Shown: positions 1 through 9,420 of the stretch, piece by piece | How positions within the stretch are numbered: the stretch's first letter is position 1 | How the letters are laid out: the number at the start of each line of letters is the position of its first letter | DNA from: Eubacteriaceae bacterium | GTDB taxonomy: Bacteria > Bacillota > Clostridia > Lachnospirales > Lachnospiraceae | Assembly: GCA_902362455.1 (NCBI GenBank) | Contig: CABIWJ010000001.1 | Span: forward strand, 248,001-312,000 | Direction: 5' to 3' | Length of the DNA stretch: 64,000 nt | Program-made: the position numbers and the translations under genes | Notes under the pieces: generated by a model | Seen by the model: only the letters and a program-made list of their open reading frames with translations | What the model was told of the DNA's origin: nothing | The model's database searches: none

Positions 1-10
1 TGATAACATT

Positions 11-1126
11 ATGAAACTTGTAAGAACAGAAAGCATCGAGCATGAAGCACAGGTAAGAAGTGCTCAGATTAAATTCTTTGGAACTTTCCAGGAACTTGTT
101 AATCATACATATACTTCGGTTGAAAACGAGATTAATACACTTATAACGAACTTTAAGAATAATTTCAATCTGGATAATATGTTATTCGTAAGTTATGAAA
201 ATGAGTGTCCGGAGATAAGATACAGTGATTTAGAATATGAATTGTCTGAAATGGAGATGGATATATTAGTGGATCATTTCAAACATAATGCAGAAGGATT
301 TGCACTTTCTAAATTCAGTAATAACTATCATAGTTTTGACCGGATTATGAAGATATTCGACAGAAGCAAGGTATTTTCAATTATTGCAGCACCTATTTAT
401 AAATATGATAAGCTGCACAGCTTCTTTATTACATTTGTAAAGATACCTGAGAGCTGGAATTCAGTAATGAACAGAGAGGTCTTAGACGAAAATGACCTGG
501 ACATGTATATGATTGTTTTCAGACAGATACTTGATGCGATAGAAAAATACAGACTTAATGAAAGACTTATTAAACAGGCTATAACAGATGAACTTACAGG
601 ATTATTAAACCGTAAGGGATATTATGAAGTGATAGAGAAGATACTAAAAGAGCATTGCGACAGAAATGAGAAGTTAAATTGTGCATTTATGTATATTGAT
701 TTAGACCATTTCAAATATTATAACGACACATTCGGTCATCATGTAGGTGATGCGATACTTAAACGTTTCGCAGATATATTTACAGAGGCATGTGGTGATA
801 AAGGATATGTAGTAAGGTTTGGCGGCGATGAATTCGTTATGCTTCTTACTACAACAGATATCAATGAGATTAATAAAATTTCTTCAAGAATATACGAACT
901 GATAGAGAAAGAAGATGGTTTTATAGAACTCATTAAGAAATATGTTAAGAGTGATGTAAATATTCCTGACAATTTCAGGGCTACATGCTCAATCGGACTT
1001 GATTTGGGGCTTGAGATGACTAAGTCAAGTGAGATATCAGAGATGCAGAAACATGCAGATGCAGCATTATATTATGTAAAGAAGAATGGGCGTGGAGAAA
1101 TGGTACAATATAATAAAGATATGTAA
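11..1126 (+). CDS. GGDEF-domain diguanylate cyclase (N-terminus possibly cut by window edge)
   Basis: The C-terminal half is a GGDEF domain (about residues 190-368) that would make cyclic di-GMP from two GTP. It opens with the T-D-E-L-T-G-L-x-N-R element near residue 192 and has an intact GGDEF signature at residues 271-275, so it should be catalytic. The RxxD inhibitory site usually found just before GGDEF is not visible. The first ~185 residues have no membrane segment or recognisable sensor. The reading frame has no stop between the first ATG and base 1, so the true start may lie upstream of the window. It ends 27 bases before the preferred start of the MoxR operon. Confidence 0.85.
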   Translation: MKLVRTESIEHEAQVRSAQIKFFGTFQELVNHTYTSVENEINTLITNFKNNFNLDNMLFVSYENECPEIRYSDLEYELSEMEMDILVDHFKHNAEGFALSKFSNNYHSFDRIMKIFDRSKVFSIIAAPIYKYDKLHSFFITFVKIPESWNSVMNREVLDENDLDMYMIVFRQILDAIEKYRLNERLIKQAITDELTGLLNRKGYYEVIEKILKEHCDRNEKLNCAFMYIDLDHFKYYNDTFGHHVGDAILKRFADIFTEACGDKGYVVRFGGDEFVMLLTTTDINEINKISSRIYELIEKEDGFIELIKKYVKSDVNIPDNFRATCSIGLDLGLEMTKSSEISEMQKHADAALYYVKKNGRGEMVQYNKDM

Positions 1127-1153
1127 ATTTGAAATATGATTGGAGAAAAGAAA

Positions 1154-2083
1154 ATGACAGGTTATGAGGCAGTTAAGAAAGTAATAAATGAAGTTAAGAA
1201 GGTTATAGTGGGCAAAGATGAGGTTATATTTCAGGTAATGACAGCTATGATAGCCGATGGGCATATATTAATAGATGACATACCGGGTGTAGGAAAGACT
1301 TCACTTGCATTGTCATTTTCAAAAGCAATGGCACTTGATTATAACAGAGTCCAGTTTACACCAGATGTATTACCATCTGATGTAACTGGATTTACAATGC
1401 TTAATAAGAAGACTAATGAATTCGAATTCAAGCAAGGTGCCATAATGTGTAATCTCTTTTTGGCAGATGAGATTAACAGAACTTCATCAAAAACACAGTC
1501 AGCATTATTAGAGGCTATGGAAGAGGGCAACGTTACAGTAGATTCCGTAACATATAAGCTGCCCTCTCCTTTTAATGTAATAGCAACACAGAATCCTGTA
1601 GGTTCAATAGGTACACATATGCTGCCTGAATCGCAGTTAGACAGATTTATGTTCTGCGTATCAATGGGATATCCGACTGTCAGTGATGAAGCTATTATGC
1701 TTAAAGAAAAATTCTGTAAAAATCCATTAGATGAAGTAAGGCCTGTAATTGATTCTAAAGGTTTAGACATAATTAAGAAAGAAGTAAGAAAAGTCTATAT
1801 TAGTGATGAAATATATGAATATATTGCTAAAATTGCAGATATTTCACGTAATAAATCAGAGATAGAGTTAGGAATAAGTCCAAGAGGAAGCGTAGCCATA
1901 ATGAAAGCTTCGCAGGCGAATGCATACGCAAGAGGAAGAGACTATGTGATTCCTGAGGATGTCAATGAAGTATTATATCCATGTACAAGACACAGAATAA
2001 TTCTCAATGCCAGAGCGAAAACAGGTGGTTTAAGTGTGGATAAAGTAATTAGTAATATAAGCAGGGAGGCAGCCACGAAGTGA
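1154..2083 (+). CDS. MoxR-family AAA+ ATPase
   Basis: This 309-residue AAA+ ATPase is of the MoxR type, a chaperone-like ATPase usually encoded with DUF58 and transglutaminase proteins, as here. It has a Walker A GVGKT at residues 45-49, a Walker B ending in D105-E106, and the family's C-terminal lid. An ATG at 1136 is in frame, but GGAG at 1142-1145 sits eight bases before the ATG at 1154, so I use the latter. Its TGA overlaps the start of the DUF58 gene (TGATG), which implies translational coupling. The client of this ATPase is not known from sequence. Confidence 0.9.
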   Translation: MTGYEAVKKVINEVKKVIVGKDEVIFQVMTAMIADGHILIDDIPGVGKTSLALSFSKAMALDYNRVQFTPDVLPSDVTGFTMLNKKTNEFEFKQGAIMCNLFLADEINRTSSKTQSALLEAMEEGNVTVDSVTYKLPSPFNVIATQNPVGSIGTHMLPESQLDRFMFCVSMGYPTVSDEAIMLKEKFCKNPLDEVRPVIDSKGLDIIKKEVRKVYISDEIYEYIAKIADISRNKSEIELGISPRGSVAIMKASQANAYARGRDYVIPEDVNEVLYPCTRHRIILNARAKTGGLSVDKVISNISREAATK

Positions 2084-3102
2084 TGCGTGCAAACAGAAAA
2101 ATCCATAAGGCTAAAAATATTATTGTGTCTGTTGCATTAATAATAATATTGATAGTTTTAATGATATTGTTTAGTGAGTATAGTTCAACACTTCCATTAA
2201 GAATAATTATTAGTGTTTCAATTATTGAATATATTCTTTTCCGGATATTGTCGTGCAAAGTGGATATAAAACTTAAGCCAGACAAACCATATATAGTAAG
2301 AGAAGAGAAAGTGTCAGTATCAGTGGTTATTAATAAGAGAAGTATTTATCCCTATAAGAAAGTTGAATTTAATTTAAAGTACAAAAGCAAATATGGTCAG
2401 GGAGAACGCAGCAAGAGAATAGTGTTGGAATTGAATGACAATAGAATCGAGAGTAAGAAAGTAGTTACTGAGAGTCTTCCGTGTGGATATACTGCATTTA
2501 CAATTGAAAATGCTTATATATACGATATATTAGGTTTTGGTTCACTAAGTATTAATAATATATCCGAAAATGTAAATGTAATGGTAATGCCGACACCGAA
2601 ACCGATAGATATAGAATTACCGAAGATGCCGTTTGTTAGTGGTGACGAATCAGAGATATTTCATGAGGACAGAGGAAGAGACAGCAGTGAAACGTTTGAG
2701 ATACGTGAATTTCACGATGGTGATTCAATGAACAAAATACATTGGAAACTGAGTTCTAAAACCGACGAATTAATGATAAGAGATTCGATAGCAGCAATAG
2801 AGACGAATATATATGTATATTTCGACTTATCTAAGAGGATAAATATTGACGAAGGATTAGAAAAGTCGATTTCAATAGCCTATGAAATGAGAAATCTCGG
2901 ATATGCATTTTATATAATGTGGTTTGATAAAGATGCGTGGACATTAAGACGAAGTCTGGTATCTGAATATGAACATATAGAAAATGCTGTATCGGAGGTT
3001 ATGAAATATGATATGTATGAAGTAGATGAAAATGTAGAAAAGATATTGGAGAGATTTATGAATGAGAATCATGAAGTCTACAATATGTTTATATTATCAT
3101 AA
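2083..3102 (+). CDS. DUF58 membrane-anchored protein
   Basis: This 339-residue protein has two N-terminal membrane helices (about residues 10-28 and 35-54), a beta-rich middle region and the DUF58 signature around residues 213-225 (G-D-S-M-N-K-I-H-W-K). The region after it resembles a von Willebrand A-like fold, as is usual for DUF58. It overlaps the MoxR gene by one base. GTG at 2080 is an equally placed alternative start, one codon longer. MoxR-DUF58-transglutaminase trios are widespread. They are thought to act at the cell surface, but no biochemical activity can be read from this sequence. Confidence 0.88.
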   Translation: MRANRKIHKAKNIIVSVALIIILIVLMILFSEYSSTLPLRIIISVSIIEYILFRILSCKVDIKLKPDKPYIVREEKVSVSVVINKRSIYPYKKVEFNLKYKSKYGQGERSKRIVLELNDNRIESKKVVTESLPCGYTAFTIENAYIYDILGFGSLSINNISENVNVMVMPTPKPIDIELPKMPFVSGDESEIFHEDRGRDSSETFEIREFHDGDSMNKIHWKLSSKTDELMIRDSIAAIETNIYVYFDLSKRINIDEGLEKSISIAYEMRNLGYAFYIMWFDKDAWTLRRSLVSEYEHIENAVSEVMKYDMYEVDENVEKILERFMNENHEVYNMFILS

Positions 3103-3134
3103 GGAAACTAATAGTGTGAAAAATGAGGATTGAT

Positions 3135-5495
3135 ATGGAAAATAAATTTAAAATTCCAGATTTTATCGGAAAGAGTCTGATTATCTCATTGGGTATAATT
3201 GCTACAGCAGGCGGCTTTATTGATATGTTTAATATTCCGGCATCAAAGGTGGCAGTAAGTTTATTTACAATCTGTATAACGTTTTTACTTATGACTACAT
3301 CAAGGGCAAGGCATAAGCACCTTGCGATGACAGGGATATTTGTAACGGTGATATTGCTTATACTCATCAATTGGAATGGAATAAAGTGTGGAATATATTA
3401 TATAGCTAACAGAATAATAGATGCATATAACTATTATGCGGGAATTACAGAATCGGATATGTTCATTATAGATTTTGGCAAACCGATATTCTTTAGTTCG
3501 ACGAAGCAGAGTGTTACATTTACTTTGTGTATGATAATAATAGAATATGCATATATACTTGTGACAGCTTCGATATATAAAGTGTTTTCGTCAATACACA
3601 TTCTGCTGTCTGCAGGTATTACATTTGCCGGTCTGTTACTTGGCTTATTTCCGGGAACAATATGGACAATTCTTTTGATACTTTATTATGTATTATGTGT
3701 GATGTATGGGAGAAACAGGCACATTTACATAAGAAGAATGATATTTATGACGGGAGTTATAGCTGTAGTAACTTTATTTACATTAATTATAGCGAGACCA
3801 AAGAATTATAATGAGAACAAATATTTGAAATATCGTGATGTGTTGGAAAATATTGCTCAAAAATTTAAACTAGATATTTCTTCTGGTACTGAACGGGCAT
3901 CATCAGATGGAAAAAGCAGTATGGCATATGGTGGGATTAACGGTGGCAGACTTGGTAATGTAGATGAAGTAAAGAATACCGGCTTAGAAATGCTTAGAGT
4001 AAATATGACACAGACAGATAATAATATTTATCTTAAGGGCTTTGTCGGGAATGAATATGATAGAAATAAATGGACTGAAATAAACACAGATAATCTCAGG
4101 GAACTGGTCAAGACTATTGAAATTATGGGTGGAAGGTCGAATTCTTTAGTTACAGACTATGATTATATAGAGAAGTTCTATGATGGGAAAATTGCTGATA
4201 AATTTGAAATCAGATATATTAAGGATCAGAGAAAGTACAGATATATGCCATACTATGTTAACCAGTATTATTCAGATAATGAAAAAGAGATGCGCTTAAG
4301 TACGGATTACTCGATAGGTAATGAAGTATTTAATGTATATGATATTTCTTTAGATGAAGCAATTAATATGATAAAAGATGATGAAATGAGTCTTGAAGAA
4401 TTTGAAGAATTTACAAATATAAGTTGTAGCATAAGTAATGAAGTCGCAGAAGTTCTTTCAAAAGAGATGCTTGATTCACCAGTCTATGACGGAACAGCTG
4501 TAAGTCTTATAGATTGCATAAAATATGTACAGAAATATTTGTCTGTAAATGCTATATATACATTAAGTCCCGGAGCCTTAGATAAAGGTGATGATTTTAT
4601 AGTTGATTTCCTGACAGTTAAGAAAGCAGGATATTGTACTTCATTTGCATCGGCGGGTGTAATGATGTTCAGATATATGGGAATTCCTGCAAGATATGTT
4701 GAGGGATACGTTATAACAAGCAGCGACCAGAATGAATCAGATAATGGCGAGGTAAAGGCAATTGTCAAAGATGAGTCGGCACATGCATGGCCTGAAATCT
4801 ACATTACAGGTCTTGGATTTGTTCCGGTAGAAGTGACTCCCGGATATTTTCGCCTGTCAGATAATGTTGATAATGTGGCAGAACCAACAACATCGCCAGA
4901 GAGCATATCGGATGAGATCTCTTCAGAAGCCGCAGAGAAGAGTACAACAAATAAAGAAAATGTCAGTAAAGAAACAACTATTAAAAATGGCAAAATAGAA
5001 ACGGATAAAAAGACAGATAAGAAGAATGATAAAAATATAATTATTATATTTGCATTATTGGCAGCAGTAGTCATAGTATTAATTGTTTCTGTTAAACTAT
5101 ATAATATATTACAGCATAAGAGAGATGTTAAAGAATCTGATTATAATACAGACGATTTAAGACATAATATAGATGTACTGACTGTGATTTTTGAAAAGCT
5201 CCTTACTAAAGCAGGAATAGATTATTCCATAAACCGAAGCACAAGTGATATATGTAACGATATCAACGAATTAATCGGTAGACTTAAGAAAGCTGATATG
5301 GATAAGGATAGTAAATATACTAAATCAGGTGGAATTATTCCTGACACATCAGATACAGAAGAGGTTATATGCATTATATACAGGGCTAAATATGCTGATA
5401 AAAATGCCGGTTTTACAGAGAAAGATACAGATAAACTTCGTCAGTATGTTGAAGAATTTAAAAATAGTTTGCAATACTTTAAAAATAAGGTATAA
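3135..5495 (+). CDS. transglutaminase-like membrane protein with C-terminal DUF4129-type tail
   Basis: This protein of about 786 residues begins with roughly six membrane helices in the first 220 residues. An extracellular transglutaminase-like core follows, with the catalytic Cys501 in A-G-Y-C-T-S-F and His550 in S-A-H-A-W-P-E. Next come a Ser/Thr/Lys-rich linker, another membrane helix near residue 633, and a cytoplasmic tail resembling DUF4129. The ATG at 3123 is in frame, but GAGG at 3125-3128 fits the ATG at 3135 better. It is the third gene of the MoxR operon. Its likely role is peptide cross-linking or proteolysis at the wall, and the substrate is unknown. The promoter of fba overlaps its last codons. 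Confidence 0.85.
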   Translation: MENKFKIPDFIGKSLIISLGIIATAGGFIDMFNIPASKVAVSLFTICITFLLMTTSRARHKHLAMTGIFVTVILLILINWNGIKCGIYYIANRIIDAYNYYAGITESDMFIIDFGKPIFFSSTKQSVTFTLCMIIIEYAYILVTASIYKVFSSIHILLSAGITFAGLLLGLFPGTIWTILLILYYVLCVMYGRNRHIYIRRMIFMTGVIAVVTLFTLIIARPKNYNENKYLKYRDVLENIAQKFKLDISSGTERASSDGKSSMAYGGINGGRLGNVDEVKNTGLEMLRVNMTQTDNNIYLKGFVGNEYDRNKWTEINTDNLRELVKTIEIMGGRSNSLVTDYDYIEKFYDGKIADKFEIRYIKDQRKYRYMPYYVNQYYSDNEKEMRLSTDYSIGNEVFNVYDISLDEAINMIKDDEMSLEEFEEFTNISCSISNEVAEVLSKEMLDSPVYDGTAVSLIDCIKYVQKYLSVNAIYTLSPGALDKGDDFIVDFLTVKKAGYCTSFASAGVMMFRYMGIPARYVEGYVITSSDQNESDNGEVKAIVKDESAHAWPEIYITGLGFVPVEVTPGYFRLSDNVDNVAEPTTSPESISDEISSEAAEKSTTNKENVSKETTIKNGKIETDKKTDKKNDKNIIIIFALLAAVVIVLIVSVKLYNILQHKRDVKESDYNTDDLRHNIDVLTVIFEKLLTKAGIDYSINRSTSDICNDINELIGRLKKADMDKDSKYTKSGGIIPDTSDTEEVICIIYRAKYADKNAGFTEKDTDKLRQYVEEFKNSLQYFKNKV

Positions 5496-5496
5496 T
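5469..5496 (+). promoter_or_regulatory. fba promoter
   Basis: A TTGCAA box (5469-5474) and a perfect TATAAT (5491-5496) are separated by 16 bases. They lie inside the last codons of the upstream transglutaminase gene and about 60 bases before the aldolase start. This would let fba be expressed independently of the MoxR operon. Confidence 0.6.
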
Positions 5497-5558
5497 ATAG
5501 GAAAAATGTAGATGAACATTTTTCAAATGATAATTTTAATTTACGGAGGTAATAAAAT

Positions 5559-6425
5559 ATGTTAGTTTCAGCAAAAGAGATGCTTGAAAAAGCAAAAGCA
5601 GGACATTATGCTGTAGGTCAGTTCAACATTAACAACCTTGAGTGGACAAAGGCAATCTTATTAACAGCACAGGAATTAAACTCACCAGTTATCTTAGGTG
5701 TTTCTGAAGGTGCAGGAAAATATATGACAGGTTACAAAACTGTTGTAGGTATGGTTAATGGTATGATGGAAGAATTAAACATCACAGTTCCTGTAGCATT
5801 ACACTTAGACCATGGTAGCTACGAAGGATGTTTAAAGTGTGTTGAAGCAGGTTTCTCTTCAATTATGTTTGATGGTTCACATTATCCAATCGATGAGAAC
5901 GTTGCTAAGACAACAGAATTAGTTAAGATAGCTAAAGAAAAAGGAATGTCTCTTGAAGCAGAAGTTGGTGCTATCGGTGGAGAAGAAGACGGTGTAATCG
6001 GCAGAGGAGAATGTGCAGATCCTAACGAGTGTAAAGCAGTTGCAGATCTTGGTGTAACAATGCTTGCAGCAGGTATCGGTAACATACATGGCAAATATCC
6101 AGATAACTGGGAAGGATTAAGTTTCGAAACACTTGATGCTATTCAGAAACTTACAGGTGATATGCCATTAGTTCTTCATGGTGGTACAGGTATCCCAGAC
6201 GATATGATTAAGAAAGCAATCTCATTAGGTGTAGCTAAGATTAATGTTAACACAGAATGCCAGTTATCATTTGCAGCAGCAACACGTAAATATATCGAAG
6301 AGGGTAAAGACCTTCAGGGTAAAGGATATGACCCACGTAAATTATTAGCTCCTGGATTTGAAGCAATCAAAGCTACAGTTAAGGAAAAAATGGAATTATT
6401 TGGTTCAGTTGGTAAAGCTAACTAA
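5559..6425 (+). CDS. fba: class II fructose-1,6-bisphosphate aldolase
   Basis: This is the glycolytic, zinc-dependent aldolase that cleaves fructose 1,6-bisphosphate into glyceraldehyde 3-phosphate and dihydroxyacetone phosphate in the cytoplasm. At 288 residues it has the usual length. The catalytic Asp84 and zinc ligand His85 lie in L-H-L-D-H-G, and a second metal/phosphate-site segment H-G-G-T-G starts at residue 207. A strong ribosome binding site (GGAGGT, 5545-5550) precedes the ATG. Codon use is more biased than in the preceding operon, which fits high expression. It is framed by its own promoter and a terminator, so it is probably monocistronic. Confidence 0.95.
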   Translation: MLVSAKEMLEKAKAGHYAVGQFNINNLEWTKAILLTAQELNSPVILGVSEGAGKYMTGYKTVVGMVNGMMEELNITVPVALHLDHGSYEGCLKCVEAGFSSIMFDGSHYPIDENVAKTTELVKIAKEKGMSLEAEVGAIGGEEDGVIGRGECADPNECKAVADLGVTMLAAGIGNIHGKYPDNWEGLSFETLDAIQKLTGDMPLVLHGGTGIPDDMIKKAISLGVAKINVNTECQLSFAAATRKYIEEGKDLQGKGYDPRKLLAPGFEAIKATVKEKMELFGSVGKAN

Positions 6426-6460
6426 TAATTATCGAATTGCAATATAGAGAGATATTGGTT

Positions 6461-6503
6461 AAAATAGGTGATAGATACTCAGGTATTTATTACCTATTTT
6501 TTC
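6461..6503 (+). terminator. Rho-independent terminator after fba
   Basis: The arms AATAGGTGAT and ATTACCTATT (one G-T pair) are followed by a run of six T residues. It lies 36 bases after the aldolase stop. It also argues against the early TTG start for the next gene. Confidence 0.7.
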
Positions 6504-6553
6504 AATTTAATACAATAATCATCAGAGTAGATTACCTAGAACAGGAGAAGCTT

Positions 6554-6934
6554 ATGAAAGAGAGAATAACAAAATATTTAAAGTATATGGACGACCTTTT
6601 AGAACGAATAGAATCAGGAGAAGAGATGGACTTACAGAAGATATTGAAGAATCATATGGTGCAGATAGGCTTCTTTATGCACGAAAGACTTGTTCATCTA
6701 ATCGTAACTGTTTTATTTGCAATTGGTACTTTTATGACGATATTTACATATCTGATAGTGAATAACATAGGTCTGCTTCTGCTTGCACTTTTGCTTATTG
6801 TCTTACTTATACCTTATATAAAACATTATTATCTGTTAGAGAATGGTGTCCAGAAAATGTATAAGCAGTATGATAAATTGTTAGAGCATAGGGCAGAATT
6901 GGGCGAAAATATACCGGAAAGATTTAATAAATAA
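6554..6934 (+). CDS. small two-helix membrane protein, unknown function
   Basis: This 126-residue protein has a charged N-terminus of about 50 residues, two adjacent membrane helices (about residues 48-68 and 71-90) and a charged C-terminus. I recognise no family. AGGAG at 6543-6547 lies six bases before the ATG at 6554. The longer frame opening at a TTG at 6437 would run through the fba terminator and is rejected. Its TAA overlaps the ATG of the helicase gene (TAATG), so the two are probably translationally coupled. That suggests, without proving, a functional link to the helicase. Confidence 0.7.
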   Translation: MKERITKYLKYMDDLLERIESGEEMDLQKILKNHMVQIGFFMHERLVHLIVTVLFAIGTFMTIFTYLIVNNIGLLLLALLLIVLLIPYIKHYYLLENGVQKMYKQYDKLLEHRAELGENIPERFNK

Positions 6935-9300
6935 TGGAGAAGTTTACTATAAATATTTCTGTACGAAATCTTGTGGAATTTATTATGCGTTCAGGTGACA
7001 TTGATAACCGTACAGCCGGTGCAATGAGCAAGCAGGCAATGGCAGAGGGTACGAAGATGCATAAGAAGATTCAGGGACGGATGGGTATAGAATATAAAGC
7101 TGAAGTTACGTTAAAGATAGCACTTGAATATGATAATTACTGCATTAATCTGGAGGGAAGAGCAGACGGTATCATAGCCGAGGATATAGTAGTGGTAGAT
7201 GAGATAAAAAGTATGTATGCAGATGTGATGAAATTCACAGAAGCACAGCAGGTGCATCAGGCACAGGCAATGTGTTATGCGTATATTTATGCCAGACAAC
7301 ATAATCTGGATAAAATCTGTGTGCAGCTGACATATTGCAATCTTGATACCGAGGAAATCAAACGTTTCAGAACCGTATATACATTTGAAGAAATAGAAGT
7401 ATGGTTCGAGAGTGTAATGGCTGAATATATAAGATGGGCAGACTATATTGCAGACGAGCAGAAGATGAAGATGGATTCAATACAGCATTTAGAATTCCCA
7501 TTTGAATACAGAAACGGGCAGAGAAATATTGTTGTATCTGTCTATAAATCAATTCTTGCTAAGAGAAATATGTTCATTCAGGCACCGACAGGCGTAGGTA
7601 AGACTATTTCGACGATTTATCCGGCTGTGAGGACTGTAGGAACAGGAGATGTGGATAAAATCTTCTATCTTACCGCCAAGACGATAACTAGAACTGTAGC
7701 AGAAGAAGCTTTCGAAGTATTAAGGAGAAACGGACTACATTTCAGGACGGTTACATTAACCGCAAAAGAGAAAATCTGTCCATGTGATGAGACTATATGT
7801 AATCCTGATAAATGCAAACGTGCAAAAGGGCATTTTGACAGGGTAAACAGTGCAATATATGAAGTAATTACCAATGAATCATCAATAACAAGGGAAGTTA
7901 TCGAGAAATATGCAGATGAATATGAGGTATGTCCGTTTGAAATGTCATTAGACATAAGTAATTTTATGGATGGAGTAATCTGTGATTATAATTATGTTTT
8001 TGACCCTTATGCCAAGCTTAAGAGATATTTTACGGAGGGAATAACAGGCAGATATGTATTTCTCGTAGATGAAGCACATAATCTTGTGGAGCGTGCAAGG
8101 GAAATGTATAGTGCCATAATTACTAAGGAAGATTTCTTAAGCTGTAAAAAGATTGTCAGGGACAGAAGCAAGAGAGTGTCAAATGCTCTTGATAAATGCA
8201 ATCGCGAAATGTTAAGTCTTAAGAGAATGTGTATAGGAACTTCAGACCGGTATTCATACACACTTCTTGATGAAACTGAGGACTTAGTTCTGTCGCTTTT
8301 AAGATTACAGACAGCACTAGAGAAATTCTTAGATGATAATAAGGAATTTGATAAAAGAGATGAAGTATTAGAATTATATTTTGCGGTAAGGACATATTTA
8401 GATATATATGAACTTGTTGACAGCAAATACGTTATATATTCTGACTTTAATGAGAAAGGCGAATTCTTTGTGAAGCTTTTCTGCGTAAACCCATCGGGTA
8501 ATCTGCAGGATTGTATGCAGACAGGAATTGCGACAATGTTCTTCTCTGCAACGCTTTTGCCGGTTAATTATTATAAGGAATTATTAAGCGGAGATATTGA
8601 GGACTATGCGATTTATATTGATTCTCCATTTGATACACATAAAAGACTGGTCTCAATATGCAGAGATGTAAGCAGTAAATACACAAGAAGAAATGAAAAT
8701 GAATATATAAGAATGTTAAATATTATAAGAGAAGTGGTAGGTGGATGTGCCGGAAATTATATGGTATTTTTTCCATCATATAAAATGTTAGAAGATATAT
8801 ATGAATTAGCCATAAGAGAGGGTTTTACAGAAGAATATGAGATATTCTGCCAGACAGGAAGTATGAAAGAAAAAGAAAAGGAAGAATTCTTAGCAACATT
8901 TGAAGTGGACAGGGATAAAAGCCTTATTGGCTTCTGTGTGCTTGGTGGAATATTCTCGGAGGGCATAGACCTTAAGAATGAAAGACTTATCGGCAGTATT
9001 ATCATTGGTACGGGACTTCCTATGGTCTGCTCTGAAAGAGAGATACTTAAGAATTACTATGATGAGAATAATAGAAATGGATTTGATTATGCATACAGAT
9101 ATCCGGGAATGAATAAGGTCTTGCAGGCAGCAGGGCGTGTTATCAGGACGGATGAAGATTATGGAGTCATTTCTCTGTTAGATGAAAGATTTCTAAGGAG
9201 AGATTACAGACAGCTATTTCCGAGGGAATGGAATGATGTCAAAGTTATTGACAGCAAAAATGCAGGAGAGATTGTAAGGCATTTCTGGAAGTATGTGTGA
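6934..9300 (+). CDS. XPD/DinG-like Fe-S DNA helicase with N-terminal PD-(D/E)XK nuclease domain
   Basis: This 788-residue protein acts on DNA. Residues about 35-170 look like a Cas4/RecB-type nuclease, with G-R-A-D-G-I-I and then V-D-E-I-K providing the D...E-x-K catalytic pattern. The superfamily 2 helicase core follows, with Walker A P-T-G-V-G-K-T and the DEAH box starting at residue 379. Cysteines 282, 284, 289, 294 and 333 could supply the four ligands of an XPD-type iron-sulfur cluster. The C-terminal helicase domain ends with the Q-A-A-G-R-V-I-R motif. Related proteins are widespread in Clostridia and are presumed to act in DNA repair or recombination. The exact role is not established here. 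Confidence 0.88.
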   Translation: MEKFTINISVRNLVEFIMRSGDIDNRTAGAMSKQAMAEGTKMHKKIQGRMGIEYKAEVTLKIALEYDNYCINLEGRADGIIAEDIVVVDEIKSMYADVMKFTEAQQVHQAQAMCYAYIYARQHNLDKICVQLTYCNLDTEEIKRFRTVYTFEEIEVWFESVMAEYIRWADYIADEQKMKMDSIQHLEFPFEYRNGQRNIVVSVYKSILAKRNMFIQAPTGVGKTISTIYPAVRTVGTGDVDKIFYLTAKTITRTVAEEAFEVLRRNGLHFRTVTLTAKEKICPCDETICNPDKCKRAKGHFDRVNSAIYEVITNESSITREVIEKYADEYEVCPFEMSLDISNFMDGVICDYNYVFDPYAKLKRYFTEGITGRYVFLVDEAHNLVERAREMYSAIITKEDFLSCKKIVRDRSKRVSNALDKCNREMLSLKRMCIGTSDRYSYTLLDETEDLVLSLLRLQTALEKFLDDNKEFDKRDEVLELYFAVRTYLDIYELVDSKYVIYSDFNEKGEFFVKLFCVNPSGNLQDCMQTGIATMFFSATLLPVNYYKELLSGDIEDYAIYIDSPFDTHKRLVSICRDVSSKYTRRNENEYIRMLNIIREVVGGCAGNYMVFFPSYKMLEDIYELAIREGFTEEYEIFCQTGSMKEKEKEEFLATFEVDRDKSLIGFCVLGGIFSEGIDLKNERLIGSIIIGTGLPMVCSEREILKNYYDENNRNGFDYAYRYPGMNKVLQAAGRVIRTDEDYGVISLLDERFLRRDYRQLFPREWNDVKVIDSKNAGEIVRHFWKYV

Positions 9301-9332
9301 TAAGATTAAAAATATAATTATGCAATATACGT

Positions 9333-9361
9333 TTGACAATGACCTAATGTTATTGTAAACT
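9333..9361 (+). promoter_or_regulatory. purL promoter with an internal inverted repeat
   Basis: TTGACA (9333-9338) and TAAACT (9356-9361) are spaced by 17 bases. The spacer holds CAATGAC (9337-9343) and GTTATTG (9349-9355), an inverted repeat with one G-T mismatch, placed where a repressor would block polymerase. It does not match a PurR box that I recognise, so the regulator is unknown. Confidence 0.5.
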
Positions 9362-9420
9362 TGCATTATTATGGATTAGTCAGAATTTGTACTGGCAACT
9401 CAAAATATATGGAGGTACTT

